Shown: piece after piece, positions 22,003 to 30,135 of the stretch
How the letters are laid out: the number at the start of each line of letters is the position of its first letter
Numbering within the stretch: position 1 is the stretch's first letter
IMG/VR virus record: IMGVR_UViG_3300042914_001135
Span: 1 to 39,636 of that record
Strand: one strand, 5' to 3'
Length of the DNA stretch: 39,636 nucleotides
From: a virus
The notes under the pieces: generated by a model
Seen by the model: only the letters and a program-made list of their open reading frames with translations
The model's database searches: none
Told to the model about the DNA's origin: nothing
Position numbers and translations under genes: made by a program

Positions 22003-22009
22003 ATTGAAC

Positions 22010-22777
22010 CTACTTCAACCCAAGCAGTTCTTTGACTTTAGGACCAGGAAAGAAGTCTGGTTTCAAGCCATGAGAAACTTTGAAAGCCTTGATTGCTTCT
22101 TTGGTTTTTTCACCCACGGCGCCGTCAATTTCGCCGTCATAAAAACCTTTGTCTTTGAGGGCTTGTTGTAACGCTTTGTCTTGGTCAATTTGTGGAACGG
22201 TTACTGGTTTGTTGCTGGTTACGCCGTTGGCTTCCATCCATTGTTTTACACGTTCAGGGGTTTTGTCACCACAAACGTATCGAAGATGCCACGGTTCACT
22301 TGGTATTACTTCCCACGAGAAACCAAATGACACAGCGTTCTTCTTCAACCATTCCAAACGTGGGCCGTTGGCGTTCGCAATATCAATGGCGATACCGAGG
22401 TTATGTTTTGATGTGCCAGGCACAGCGAGCATCGCCATACCTTTCTTCAAATACCATGCTTTGCCCTGATACACGCGAGGTTTTTGTCCTGCGATCACAT
22501 CGGTGGTGTATCGCTGGAAGAATCCGTACTCTTGTACCGCAAGTGTGCGATATGTGTCCGCAGGTGAAGTTGGGCTAAGGTCGATTCCTTCAGCGTTTGC
22601 TGCCGCGTCCATCGCCTCATACGCATTTGCTGCACAATGGTGCAATTTGCCTTTGCCTTCAATCTTGCGAAGAAGTTTCTCAGGGAGTTCACCAGGCTTC
22701 GCGTTCTTCAGACATGAGCAGAGGACAACAGGGATGATCGGTAAATCATTGACCGAAACCTTTTTCTTCATAGCCAT
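22010..22777 (-). CDS. Endolysin: M15 peptidase with peptidoglycan-binding domain
   Basis: Residues 45-170 hold a VanY/DacA-type M15 D,D- or L,D-carboxypeptidase/endopeptidase: SKHNLGIAID (123-132) gives zinc ligands H125 and D132, and EPWHLRY (161-167) gives catalytic E161 and ligand H164. A linker (about 185-198) leads to a C-terminal peptidoglycan-binding domain with the typical repeats DKALQQALKDKGFYDGEIDG and AVGEKTKEAIKAFKVSHGL. No signal peptide, so release through a holin is expected. It cuts the peptide cross-links of the cell wall at lysis. It opens with MAMKKK, as do two small basic proteins elsewhere in the window. The start overlaps the holin-like gene stop (TAATG). Confidence 0.92.
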   Translation of the reverse strand: MAMKKKVSVNDLPIIPVVLCSCLKNAKPGELPEKLLRKIEGKGKLHHCAANAYEAMDAAANAEGIDLSPTSPADTYRTLAVQEYGFFQRYTTDVIAGQKPRVYQGKAWYLKKGMAMLAVPGTSKHNLGIAIDIANANGPRLEWLKKNAVSFGFSWEVIPSEPWHLRYVCGDKTPERVKQWMEANGVTSNKPVTVPQIDQDKALQQALKDKGFYDGEIDGAVGEKTKEAIKAFKVSHGLKPDFFPGPKVKELLGLK

Positions 22778-23025
22778 TATTCGGCTACTTCAGGCTTCGC
22801 CTTTACCGCGCCTGTGAACGCGATTTCAATTTCTTCTTTGGTGAGTGTGCCGTCAACGCTGAAACGCAAGAGCTTCTCAACCACTTGGGCACAAGCCATG
22901 ATGCCAGCAAGGGCTGCCGACTTCCAAAGGTCAACACCAATCAAAGCACCACCAGCAACAGCGGCAAGTGCGCTTGATCCGAATAGTGCGAAGATGCGGA
23001 AGATGATGTTTTTAAGCTTTGCCAT
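22777..23025 (-). CDS. Holin of r1t-like type
   Basis: Start set at ATG 23025 (82 residues); the frame runs further up but carries no better start. Residues 5-50 hold two hydrophobic helices, IIFRIFALFGSSALAAVAGG and SAALAGIMACAQVVEKLL, separated by a Gly/Asp turn (ALIGVDLWK). The tail is acidic. The form FG.SALA..A..GALIGVD.WK.A..AGI matches the small two-span holins of actinophages. It would oligomerise in the inner membrane and let the M15 enzyme reach the wall. The stop overlaps the endolysin start. Confidence 0.8.
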   Translation of the reverse strand: MAKLKNIIFRIFALFGSSALAAVAGGALIGVDLWKSAALAGIMACAQVVEKLLRFSVDGTLTKEEIEIAFTGAVKAKPEVAE

Positions 23026-23027
23026 GT

Positions 23028-23189
23028 TCAGTCTTTCTTGGAGAGGGTTAGTGACGAGTGTACCAAAACGACTATTCCGGTTATGAGGGTTGCCTGTCGG
23101 AGTGTTGGGCCTGAGAGGGTGATGAGAACCATGCCTGTGCCAGCCCATGTCCATGCGTTATCTGCTAGGTAGTCCAAAAGTTTTCTCAT
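23028..23189 (-). CDS. Two-span small membrane protein, second holin or antiholin candidate (53 aa)
   Basis: ATG 23189 shares bases with the stop of the upstream gene (TAATG). The short product has two hydrophobic segments, AWTWAGTGMVLITLSG and ATLITGIVVLVHSSLTL, with basic ends (MRKLL, SKKD). The spacing, size and position between the surface protein and the holin fit a two-span holin or antiholin. No direct evidence separates these. Confidence 0.65.
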   Translation of the reverse strand: MRKLLDYLADNAWTWAGTGMVLITLSGPTLRQATLITGIVVLVHSSLTLSKKD

Positions 23190-24586
23190 TAGCGTCTAAT
23201 TCTAGTACCTGCTGCTGCGAGGGTTATCCCTACGGTGGCAGCGATCAGGGTTCGTCGTTCACCTACGGGAATGTTTGAGCCGGTGGGGGTGTAGTCGTCT
23301 AAGCCTTCACCGAAGATGTCAATGGTGTCTTCAAATTCTTCGCGGATTTCGGTGGGTGCGGATTCGATTGCTGCGATGAGTTCTTCGGTCTGTGCATCGG
23401 ACAGTTCGGCTACGTCTAACGCTTCAAAGATTTGTTGTGCTTGCTCTGCGGTGACTACGGCTAGGACTTCGGGACTGGACGCGAGGGCTGTTGCCTGTTC
23501 TTCGGTTGGTTCCTCAGCAAGTAGGGATTCCACGACCTGTTCTACTTGTTCTGGGCTGAGTTCGGCTAGGGCTTCTACGAGGGCTTCTGTGGTTTCTGCC
23601 TCTGCTATTAGCGAATCCACTTCCTCGACGCTTAGAGGGGCTTCTAGGGGTGTCTCAGGTTCTTCTGGCAGGGTTGTGTCCACGACTGGTTCTTCGCTAG
23701 TGTCGGGGTATGTTTCATCTGTCGTGGTTGTTTCTTCGGGAAGCGTCGTTTCTGGGATGGCTTCCTCTGCTGGCATCTCTGTGGTGTCTGTCTCGTCTGG
23801 TTCAGGCTCTACAGGAACGACGGTATCAACGGATTCTGGCTCAGATATTTGAGGCTGTGTAACAGGTGTTGGAACTGCTGGTGGTTGTGTTGTGGTCGTC
23901 GTTGATTCTGTTGATGTTGTTTGCGGTAAGGAGGAAGTAGTAGATGTGGTGGATGTTGATTGTTCCGTTGTTGTTGTTTCAGGGATGGAAGTTGTCGTTG
24001 TTGTTGAAGAAGTTGTAGTTGTTTCTTGAACTGTCGTAGTAGTCGGGTTGGTGACAGGGACAGTCGTTTCGGGGACAGTAGAAGTAGTAGTCGTCGTTGT
24101 CGTTGATGTCGTGGATGTGGTTATAGATGCCCATAACGACAGGTTACTGATTGTGAGATGACCTGGCGCACAGCAGGTGTCAGTCGAATACTGACGGAAC
24201 GTAAATACATCACCCTCGGATACGGGTACAGACAGCTCACCTGTCGCGTTGTTCTGTTGTGTAAGCAAGGTGTATACGCCGTTAATGCCGTACTGCGGCG
24301 GGTCATACACCCAACCATCAGTTGTCTGATATGCCCAAGTGAAATCTATTGTGTCTACATCGGCGGGGATTGTGGTCTCAATCTTTACCCAATGTGCAGC
24401 ACCGGAACACCCACCCTGATCGGGGCCATGCAAGATAATCGTGTTGTCTATTACTTCGACTGAGCCTGATGTTGGGCAGGACTGGCTGTATGTCCATTCA
24501 CCGAGCGTGTCGGCTTTGGCAGGTTTCGCAAAGAGTGCGAACAGTACTGCGGGGATGATGATTAGATAGCGGGTGTTGCGACCCAT
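23189..24586 (-). CDS. Mucin-like secreted protein with C-terminal membrane anchor (465 aa)
   Basis: Residues 1-25 form a signal peptide (MGRNTRYLIIIPAVLFALFA, then KPAKA). Residues 26-154 are a beta-sandwich-like domain with Cys 37, 60, 138, 139 and blocks TIDFTWAYQTTDGWVYDPP, GVYTLLTQ and EGDVFTFRQYSTD, a layout seen in bacterial surface domains. Then follows a Thr-rich linker (about 155-245, runs of T broken by VPE, VPV or IPE), an acidic Pro/Glu section to about 320, and an acidic helical repeat region (SPEQVEQVVESLLAEEPTEE onward). The end, RRTLIAATVGITLAAAG, is a hydrophobic anchor capped by RIRR. It would sit on the host envelope, with the mucin-like stretch across the wall. Possible roles are superinfection exclusion, receptor masking or a lysis aid. 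Phage genes of this make are unusual. Confidence 0.75.
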   Translation of the reverse strand: MGRNTRYLIIIPAVLFALFAKPAKADTLGEWTYSQSCPTSGSVEVIDNTIILHGPDQGGCSGAAHWVKIETTIPADVDTIDFTWAYQTTDGWVYDPPQYGINGVYTLLTQQNNATGELSVPVSEGDVFTFRQYSTDTCCAPGHLTISNLSLWASITTSTTSTTTTTTTSTVPETTVPVTNPTTTTVQETTTTSSTTTTTSIPETTTTEQSTSTTSTTSSLPQTTSTESTTTTTQPPAVPTPVTQPQISEPESVDTVVPVEPEPDETDTTEMPAEEAIPETTLPEETTTTDETYPDTSEEPVVDTTLPEEPETPLEAPLSVEEVDSLIAEAETTEALVEALAELSPEQVEQVVESLLAEEPTEEQATALASSPEVLAVVTAEQAQQIFEALDVAELSDAQTEELIAAIESAPTEIREEFEDTIDIFGEGLDDYTPTGSNIPVGERRTLIAATVGITLAAAGTRIRR

Positions 24587-24903
24587 GCCAGAGTTTCTTC
24601 ATCCCAAGTGAATGACCCCTCTGGTTTTGGTGTTGGTGCTTGCCAATCGTTGTTGCTATCTAGCGACCATGATGCGAATGGTTGTGGTGCTACAAACACA
24701 TCAGCGTCAGCGTCATAAATAAAACCAATACTTGCGTATTGTTTGCGAATGTTGTGATTATATGAAGTGCGAACGCAGGTCTGACCTCTAAAGTTTCCAT
24801 ACCATTCTTCGGGTATTAAACCGTCAATGAGTTCAGTTTCATCTTTGCCAACAATGACTTCGGTAACAACATTGTCGCTATCTAAAAAAGCATAATGAGC
24901 CAT
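24562..24903 (-). CDS. Small conserved phage protein of the tail region (113 aa)
   Basis: The pattern MAHYAFLDSDNVVTEVIVGK, then ...YGNFRGQTCVRTSYNHNIRKQ, GFIYDADADVFVAPQPFASW and a closing W..DE..WV is a small protein common in aquatic phages, often at the end of a tail-fibre gene cluster. It has alternating strands and aromatic residues and may be a fibre-tip, chaperone or structural piece. The ATG overlaps the stop of the Gly-rich gene (TAATG), and its 3' end overlaps the mucin-like gene by 25 bases. Confidence 0.8.
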   Translation of the reverse strand: MAHYAFLDSDNVVTEVIVGKDETELIDGLIPEEWYGNFRGQTCVRTSYNHNIRKQYASIGFIYDADADVFVAPQPFASWSLDSNNDWQAPTPKPEGSFTWDEETLAWVATPAI

Positions 24904-25844
24904 TAGACAGTCACCGTTCCTGTACCAGCAGTAAATTGGTAAACACGAAAACCTGGACGGATAACTGTGCTAACAGAATAAGTAAGTCCACCACCGATAG
25001 TTGTTAAAGGGTTGTAACCGTCAGGGTAAGCAATAACTACAAATCCTGACCCACCGTTTCCACCTTGACCTGCACCTGATGCGCCCTGACCACCGCCACC
25101 ACCACCAGTATTCTCTGTTCCGTTTGAACCATTCGTGCCACCGCCAGCACCACCGCCACTTGACGCAGAACCACTGCCACCTAAATAAGCTCCACCGCCA
25201 CCACCACCTGCATAACCTACTGATGTACCAGTAATGCTATTTGACGAGCCAGTGCCGCCAGCAGAAGCATTACCAGTTGCATCTGGTCCAGCAGTAGCAG
25301 CAGCACCGCCAGCACCACCACCGCCAGCAGCAGGACCATTCAGTGCTTGACCACCACTGTTACCTTGCGATGGTGATGTTGAAGGAGAGTTTCCAGCACC
25401 ACCAGCACCATATTGAAAACCACCACCACCACCAGAACCACCGCTTGCTCCATCAGCAACACCTGCTGAAGCACGACTTCCACCACCGCCACCACCAGTT
25501 GAAGTGATAGAACTCAAAACGCTGTTACTGCCGTTGCCCCCACGATTTGATGTAGAGGTAGAGCCACCGCCACCGCCACCAACTGTGACAGTAAATGACC
25601 CAGAAATTGCAAATGATGCTGATGTTCTATATCCACCCGCACCACCGCCACCACCAATATCCTTACCGCCACCTGCGCCACCAGCGATAACAAGATATTC
25701 AACAGTGGTTGGTGGACCAAGTGAGCCACCACCAGCAAAATATGAAACTATTTGGTCAGTGTTATTCCCGCGTCGAGTACGCGGAGCAAGAGAACCGCCA
25801 CTAATGGCTTTACCACCCGAAGTTATGTTTAGATTAGAAGGCAC
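24903..25844 (-). CDS. Glycine-rich tail-fibre/adhesin protein (313 aa)
   Basis: The GTG start at 25844 has AAGGGG upstream. Residues 55-270 are dominated by Gly with Ser, Ala and Thr (runs of GGGGGG), preceded by VEYLVIAGGAGGG and closed by GGSGFVVIAYPDG, the bracketing typical of glycine-rich adhesin domains built from packed polyglycine-II helices, as at some phage fibre tips. The last residues (RPGFRVYQFTAGTGTVTV) form strands. This is probably the variable part that meets the cell surface. The G-rich composition will also produce long C-runs in the plus strand. Confidence 0.85.
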   Translation of the reverse strand: MPSNLNITSGGKAISGGSLAPRTRRGNNTDQIVSYFAGGGSLGPPTTVEYLVIAGGAGGGKDIGGGGGAGGYRTSASFAISGSFTVTVGGGGGGSTSTSNRGGNGSNSVLSSITSTGGGGGGSRASAGVADGASGGSGGGGGFQYGAGGAGNSPSTSPSQGNSGGQALNGPAAGGGGAGGAAATAGPDATGNASAGGTGSSNSITGTSVGYAGGGGGGAYLGGSGSASSGGGAGGGTNGSNGTENTGGGGGGQGASGAGQGGNGGSGFVVIAYPDGYNPLTTIGGGLTYSVSTVIRPGFRVYQFTAGTGTVTV

Positions 25845-25854
25845 TTAGTACCCC

Positions 25855-26214
25855 TTACGAAATTACGTTGACGTACCCAAAAATGTTAATTGAGCTGGTA
25901 GTAGCAGCAAAAGCACGAACAATCAAGGCGGTAGCATTTCCCTTGATAAGCAGACCTGGAACAATTAGATACAGACCATTTTCCGCTTTGACCGTGTACT
26001 CAATAACATCCCCACCAGCAGTTGTGCCACCCCACTCAATAGTGAGTTTGCGATCTGTGGTGTCGTAGTTTTGTGCATATAGCCAAATTTCGTGAAGGTG
26101 CGCCGTATTTGTTGGACCAGTATGAATAAGTTTTCCTGGTGTTGCGTCATCATCAACGAGAATTCCGCGCCCGTCTGTTGAACCGCTGAGGATTGTTTTG
26201 CTGAACGTTGCCAT
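25855..26214 (-). CDS. Small structural protein (119 aa)
   Basis: Has the form MATFSKTILSGSTDGRGILV followed by beta-strand blocks (HEIWLYAQNYDTTDRKLTIE and LYLIVPGLLIKGNATALIV) and ends NIFGYVNVIS. This arrangement, opening with an S.S.dGr.I.v motif, is seen in small decoration, head-tail or fibre-attachment proteins of aquatic phages. AGGAG lies before ATG 26214. Placement between two fibre-type genes suggests a tail or fibre component. Confidence 0.75.
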   Translation of the reverse strand: MATFSKTILSGSTDGRGILVDDDATPGKLIHTGPTNTAHLHEIWLYAQNYDTTDRKLTIEWGGTTAGGDVIEYTVKAENGLYLIVPGLLIKGNATALIVRAFAATTSSINIFGYVNVIS

Positions 26215-26226
26215 GATGCTCCTATG

Positions 26227-26802
26227 TTAGCCGAAGATTTGTGATGCTAAAACGAACTGGTCATCTTCAACAACCCCGCTCGCTAGTTTTGCCATTGTTA
26301 TTGCGCCGTCAGCAATCTTTGCTGTAGTCACAGAATCCGAAGCTAAACCAGCCGCAGGAACCTGCTTCCATGCCACACCGTTCGTAGCAGACGAATCAGC
26401 CAGCAACGCAAAGTCATTCGTGCCAACAGCCAAACGGTTCAAAGCCGAACCAGAAGTAACCAACAAGTCACCCTTAGTCGTCAGCTTGCTAACAACCTCA
26501 TTAGCCTCATCCGCATCATTCGCCGTGAACACCGGATAGATCGTCGCACCCGAAGTATGAGCGACAGCAGTCGTATCATCCTGCGCCCTAGTAAGAGTAA
26601 GAGTCGAACCCGAAATAGTTGCAGAACACTTCTCCTCAGCAGAAGTACCTGGATCAATAACAACATAAAACGGAACACCAGCAGCAGAAGGAAAACCAGT
26701 GGTTGAAGCCAAAGTCACCGACGTGTCAGAGCTAGTTAAAGCGTTCGTCGTCGTCGTGGCGGCAGCCGCACCAGCGTATTGTCGTCGTGTAAAAGCAGGC
26801 AT
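26227..26802 (-). CDS. Tail-fibre-like structural protein (191 aa)
   Basis: The N-terminal half has a repeated phage theme: SSDTSVTLASTTGFPSAAG, VPFYVVIDPGTSAEEKCSAT and a following LTLTRAQDDTTA, with GATIYPVFTANDADEANEV closing, the pattern of small beta domains found on phage fibres. The C-terminal half has the repeated TTKGDLL/ALNRLAVGTND and SDSVTTAKIADGAITMAKLA patterns, as in fibre linkers. It probably forms part of an adhesive or adaptor fibre linked to the Gly-rich tip. Confidence 0.8.
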   Translation of the reverse strand: MPAFTRRQYAGAAAATTTTNALTSSDTSVTLASTTGFPSAAGVPFYVVIDPGTSAEEKCSATISGSTLTLTRAQDDTTAVAHTSGATIYPVFTANDADEANEVVSKLTTKGDLLVTSGSALNRLAVGTNDFALLADSSATNGVAWKQVPAAGLASDSVTTAKIADGAITMAKLASGVVEDDQFVLASQIFG

Positions 26803-26818
26803 ACGGTTGTATCTTACA

Positions 26819-28675
26819 CTATCTCACAGAACGCATAATCACGGTACAGGTTCCGTTCCAGTCCCAAGCGTTATGGTTATTGGCTGAGTCCACTGGTTGC
26901 CAACGCACATCTTCCACAATCACCGAATAGGTATCAGCGTTCTCCTGGTAGGTGATAACACGCGGGTTTTCCACAAGGTCACGAAGATACCTCAACTCCA
27001 AGTCCACATCCACGAAGTATTCAAAACCACGAAGGTTTAACTTGTGGTGCAACAGCAACGGCACAGAGAAAATTTGGGAACGTAACGGGGCAGCATACGC
27101 TCGACCCAACCAGCGGGTGACAACAGGGCCTTTCGTAGCGTCCGTAGCAGAACGGGTCAAAGTTAGGCGAGCCTCAGCTTCAAACACTTTCGACTCATAT
27201 CCATCAAACGTGGACTCCAAAGACAGTTCAGTTGACTGTGTGCCAACCGAACGGAACTCGCCCGAATCCGCAGCCACCGAAATAGCAACAGTCCCATTCA
27301 ACGGTTCGGTACGCAAGTCCCATTTAGGAATAAACTTTGTGTCCGGTACACCCCAACGGTAGACACCTGATTCCAATGTTCCTGAAGCGACTTTGCTTGT
27401 TGGGTGTTGACGGTATGCGCCAAGACCTGAAACAGTAAACACTGGTTTGTTATCAAACTCATGGATGTCGGTGATGGCACCCTGCCCTGTAACCATCAGG
27501 TCTGAGGCGAAAGCAGGCTGGTTAGTAGAAATCTGTGTGGCTATGTCCAATCGACCAATGCCCGTTGAGGTGGTGTCGTAGTTTGTGTAACCGAAATAAA
27601 TGTACTGCCCGATAGCAGCGAACGCATTAACAGATGTACCAGTCTCAATCAGTGGACCAACGACAAGGTTGCCGTCGCTGTCCGACGAGCAGAACCGCAA
27701 CCCTGTCGTTAACCCAATAACCACGTAACCGAGGTACGCATCGATTGTAGTCACAATTTCACCCATCGGCAACTCGGCTGCAACCGTAGGAATGTCCAAT
27801 GCTGTACCGTCAGCTTTGATACCAGTCTTGTAGATCAACGACTTGTTGCCTGCGTAACCTGCACAATAAATTTGGTTCTGCCCACCAGCGAAACCAACCC
27901 AGTTGAACTCGGTGTTCGGATGAGTAAACAATGCTGTCGGGTTGTTTGCTGATGAGCCTGGGGTTGTGGTGATGTTCCAAATCTTTTGCTTATCTGTACC
28001 TTGACCAGCAACCATCAAACGTCCACGGACATAAGCCAACACACCAGCCTCAATACCGGTGATGTAGTTGGATGCGGCAGAAGTGCCAGCGTTCGTTTGA
28101 TCTATGTCGCCGTCAGCGTAAGAAAAGTACACGTTGTAACCGTCAGAAGTAATGCTGTAAAGGTTTGACGCATTGGTGCTAGTCAACGTAGTGAAAGTCA
28201 CCCAATCGGTTGTGTACTTAACAGTTTGTCCGTCAGTCCCATAGATTCTGTTACTCGCTGTAGCCATATACAGGTTTGTGTTTGCAGAAGAATACGCTTG
28301 TGCAGTGTCAGGAAGCAACGACAACTTGCCACGGTTCCAAACATCAATACCCTTGCTAGAACGGAAACGGTACGCCTCAGCGTCAGCAGTATCCGAATAG
28401 GTTTGCCCCGCACCATAATGCCAAGACGACTGCGACCTACGCCACAAACCCTGCGGGTTAATAGCCGACTCACCAGGTTCAGCAGATTGGTCAACCGAGT
28501 CACGAACACGCGCATCAAACTGTCGACCGAAACCATTTGACTTTGTGTCAATCATGTACGGTCTGCCGTTAATAGCGACAGGGTAAATGTATGGAACTAA
28601 CTGTGTTGAACCTGTACCCGTAAAGTATGCAGGCCCACCACGGTATGCGGTAGTGAAATCTATAAGCGTTGCCAC
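26819..28675 (-). CDS. Beta-propeller-like tail protein (618 aa)
   Basis: The protein is nearly all beta strand with repeated units of about 45 residues, such as LYMATASNRIYGTDGQTVKY, DGYNVYFSYADGDIDQTN, GQNQIYCAGYAGNKSLIYK and IGQYIYFGYTN, which suggests a propeller like that of the podovirus nozzle protein. The last 200 residues change to a jelly-roll-like section (RWGVPDTKFIPKWDLRTEP and later strands). A nozzle or tail hub that holds the fibres is a likely role. GTG start at 28675, immediately following the adaptor-like gene. Confidence 0.75.
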   Translation of the reverse strand: MATLIDFTTAYRGGPAYFTGTGSTQLVPYIYPVAINGRPYMIDTKSNGFGRQFDARVRDSVDQSAEPGESAINPQGLWRRSQSSWHYGAGQTYSDTADAEAYRFRSSKGIDVWNRGKLSLLPDTAQAYSSANTNLYMATASNRIYGTDGQTVKYTTDWVTFTTLTSTNASNLYSITSDGYNVYFSYADGDIDQTNAGTSAASNYITGIEAGVLAYVRGRLMVAGQGTDKQKIWNITTTPGSSANNPTALFTHPNTEFNWVGFAGGQNQIYCAGYAGNKSLIYKTGIKADGTALDIPTVAAELPMGEIVTTIDAYLGYVVIGLTTGLRFCSSDSDGNLVVGPLIETGTSVNAFAAIGQYIYFGYTNYDTTSTGIGRLDIATQISTNQPAFASDLMVTGQGAITDIHEFDNKPVFTVSGLGAYRQHPTSKVASGTLESGVYRWGVPDTKFIPKWDLRTEPLNGTVAISVAADSGEFRSVGTQSTELSLESTFDGYESKVFEAEARLTLTRSATDATKGPVVTRWLGRAYAAPLRSQIFSVPLLLHHKLNLRGFEYFVDVDLELRYLRDLVENPRVITYQENADTYSVIVEDVRWQPVDSANNHNAWDWNGTCTVIMRSVR

Positions 28676-28677
28676 CG

Positions 28678-29562
28678 CTACGCCCTAATAGTCAACGGGT
28701 ATTGTCTCGCAAGTTTCGCTGCTTCAGCGATGATACGGTCACGACGCAAACGCAGGATGTTGCTGAACGAGTCGCGCATAGCCCCAGGTGGAACCTCATC
28801 AGAACGACGAGTGTCACCTTGCGACTCAATGAAGTTACGTTTCACTTCACGGGTTGACAACATTCGAGACATCACACCCATCTCCAAAATGTCTTCCATC
28901 GTTACAGGAAGATTGGCAACGGATTGCAAACTGTCGCTGATAGTGGACACACGGGTGAACGGTGCTTTGTAACGGACACGCAAAGTGCCAGCCATCACAG
29001 ACTCATCAAACACAAGTGCAAACCCTGAAGCAAAATCGCTTGTCGGCAGGTCACGCTGCAAACGAACCTTGCGGATCACCGGATAGTCGGTAGCAAGATA
29101 ACGCAAACGAACATCAAGCAAGTCAATTATTGATGTTGCACTAGTCAAGTTGATCTGGCGGTCAGCACCGTTGTAGTCCACGTTGGCAGACACAACACGA
29201 AACAAGCCGTTTAATGGGCTGGACAAGTCATCAATGTCCTGATTCAACGCTTCCAACATTTGTGCTTTAGGGAAACGCGGATTCAACACCACTATCGCAC
29301 CAGCCGAGTGTGAAGCTGCGGTAGTGCCACCGTAGCCACGCTCGACCGTCAATGTTTTGTTACCGCTTGTTGCTTCCCAAACATAAACCAGTTCAGAATC
29401 AACTTCAAAAACTGTGCCAGCACGAAGCCCCGCCAACTCATAAGACATGACAAAAGACGTGTCATCAGAGTCAACAGATGACGCTAACTTGTTTCGTTCT
29501 TCAATGGTTCCCGAAAGAAGTTGGCGTGACACCCGATCAAGGAGCGCACCAGCAGTAGACAT
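28678..29562 (-). CDS. Head-tail adaptor-like structural protein (294 aa)
   Basis: N-terminal helices (ALLDRVSRQLLSGTIEERNK) lead to a beta section with EVDSELVYVWEATSGNKTLT and the conserved phage-like VERGYGGTTAASHSAGA, and then a long alpha-helical C-terminus (SISDSLQSV analogue; MEDILEMGVMSRMLSTREVK). The order small helical start, beta barrel with vERGy.Gt.aa.H..Ga, helical end is seen in adaptor/tail-completion proteins of podo- and siphovirus relatives. Placement above the propeller protein supports a tail or connector role. Confidence 0.7.
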   Translation of the reverse strand: MSTAGALLDRVSRQLLSGTIEERNKLASSVDSDDTSFVMSYELAGLRAGTVFEVDSELVYVWEATSGNKTLTVERGYGGTTAASHSAGAIVVLNPRFPKAQMLEALNQDIDDLSSPLNGLFRVVSANVDYNGADRQINLTSATSIIDLLDVRLRYLATDYPVIRKVRLQRDLPTSDFASGFALVFDESVMAGTLRVRYKAPFTRVSTISDSLQSVANLPVTMEDILEMGVMSRMLSTREVKRNFIESQGDTRRSDEVPPGAMRDSFSNILRLRRDRIIAEAAKLARQYPLTIRA

Positions 29563-29676
29563 TTACTTCTTTTTCTTAGCCTTCTTCATAGGCTTAGCCA
29601 TCTTCTTCTTGGCTTTCTTGGCATCAGCCATACCCTTAGCGGTGTAAGGGAACTCCATCTTTCCGACCTTTGGCAT
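29563..29676 (-). CDS. Tiny Lys-rich protein (37 aa)
   Basis: Read from ATG 29676: MPKVGKMEFPYTAKGMADAK and then an almost pure Lys/Ala tail to the stop at 29563, which directly precedes the next start. The FPYT.KG..aAKKA form is one I know from marine and freshwater phage small proteins. Extremely basic, it probably binds DNA or counter-charges the packaged genome; nothing more can be said. Confidence 0.7.
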   Translation of the reverse strand: MPKVGKMEFPYTAKGMADAKKAKKKMAKPMKKAKKKK

Positions 29677-29717
29677 AGTACAACCTTTCGCTAGTTAGGC
29701 AATCAGATTACCACGCC

Positions 29718-29978
29718 TCAACAGTCCCACTTCCGCAAAGCCAAAGCCTTACGAGTAGGACGACCCTTGCTGTCTTTCAACGGACCTGGCATACCGCCCA
29801 TACGCGCACAAAAAGATTTACGTCGAGCCGCTGCTTTCGGAGACTTCTTAGCCTGTGAAGCAGAAACAGGTGGCTTCAAATTCATGCCCTGCTTCTTTGC
29901 TGACGCACGACCTTTAGCGTTCAAACCACCAGCAGGGTTCTTACCTTCCTTGCGTTGCCAAGCAGGAGTTTTAGCCAC
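29718..29978 (-). CDS. Conserved basic phage protein (86 aa)
   Basis: GTG start at 29978. AWQRKEGKNPAGGLNAKGRA, then KSPKAAARRKSFCARMGGMP, and the closing GRPTRKALALRKWDC form a pattern conserved among small virion-associated proteins of cyano-, pelagi- and actinophages (KEGkNP.GGLN.KGR, RRKSFCARM.GM, KPTRKALALR.W). I do not know its exact function; its place in the head or tail region and its high charge suggest a virion or DNA-binding role. The 5' end overlaps the previous gene by 8 bases. Confidence 0.8.
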   Translation of the reverse strand: MAKTPAWQRKEGKNPAGGLNAKGRASAKKQGMNLKPPVSASQAKKSPKAAARRKSFCARMGGMPGPLKDSKGRPTRKALALRKWDC

Positions 29979-30135
29979 GCTTCTGAGCAGCCTTCATGTT
30001 GTCAATCAGGTTCGGGTAAGGACGGCCAGCCTTCTTCGCTGACGCTTTAGCCATAGCCTTCTTCTTAGGGGAAAGCTTCTTAGATTTCTTCTTAGGGTTT
30101 GGTCGATCCCAAACAGGCTTACTTGTGTTGTTCAT
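29971..30135 (-). CDS. Small Lys-rich protein (54 aa)
   Basis: ATG 30135 overlaps the stop of the glycosyltransferase gene by 4 bases. The product (MNNTSKPVWDRPNPKKKSKK, then AKASAKKAGRPYPNLIDNM, ending AAQKRG) has the KKAGRPYPNLVDN-type end that I associate with small aquatic-phage proteins. It is the third basic protein in a row with 29563 and 29718. Probable virion DNA-binding or assembly factor by composition. Confidence 0.7.
   Translation of the reverse strand: MNNTSKPVWDRPNPKKKSKKLSPKKKAMAKASAKKAGRPYPNLIDNMKAAQKRG

Noticed and set aside
23316-23852. A 178-codon Ser/Val-rich rightward open frame
   Set aside because: It is the antisense shadow of the Glu/Thr-rich gene at 23189-24586, whose low-complexity codons keep the opposite strand free of stops.
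25070-25800. A repeat array or CRISPR in the CCACCACC-rich DNA
   Set aside because: The repetition comes from Gly codons of the glycine-rich fibre gene; units are irregular with no spacers.
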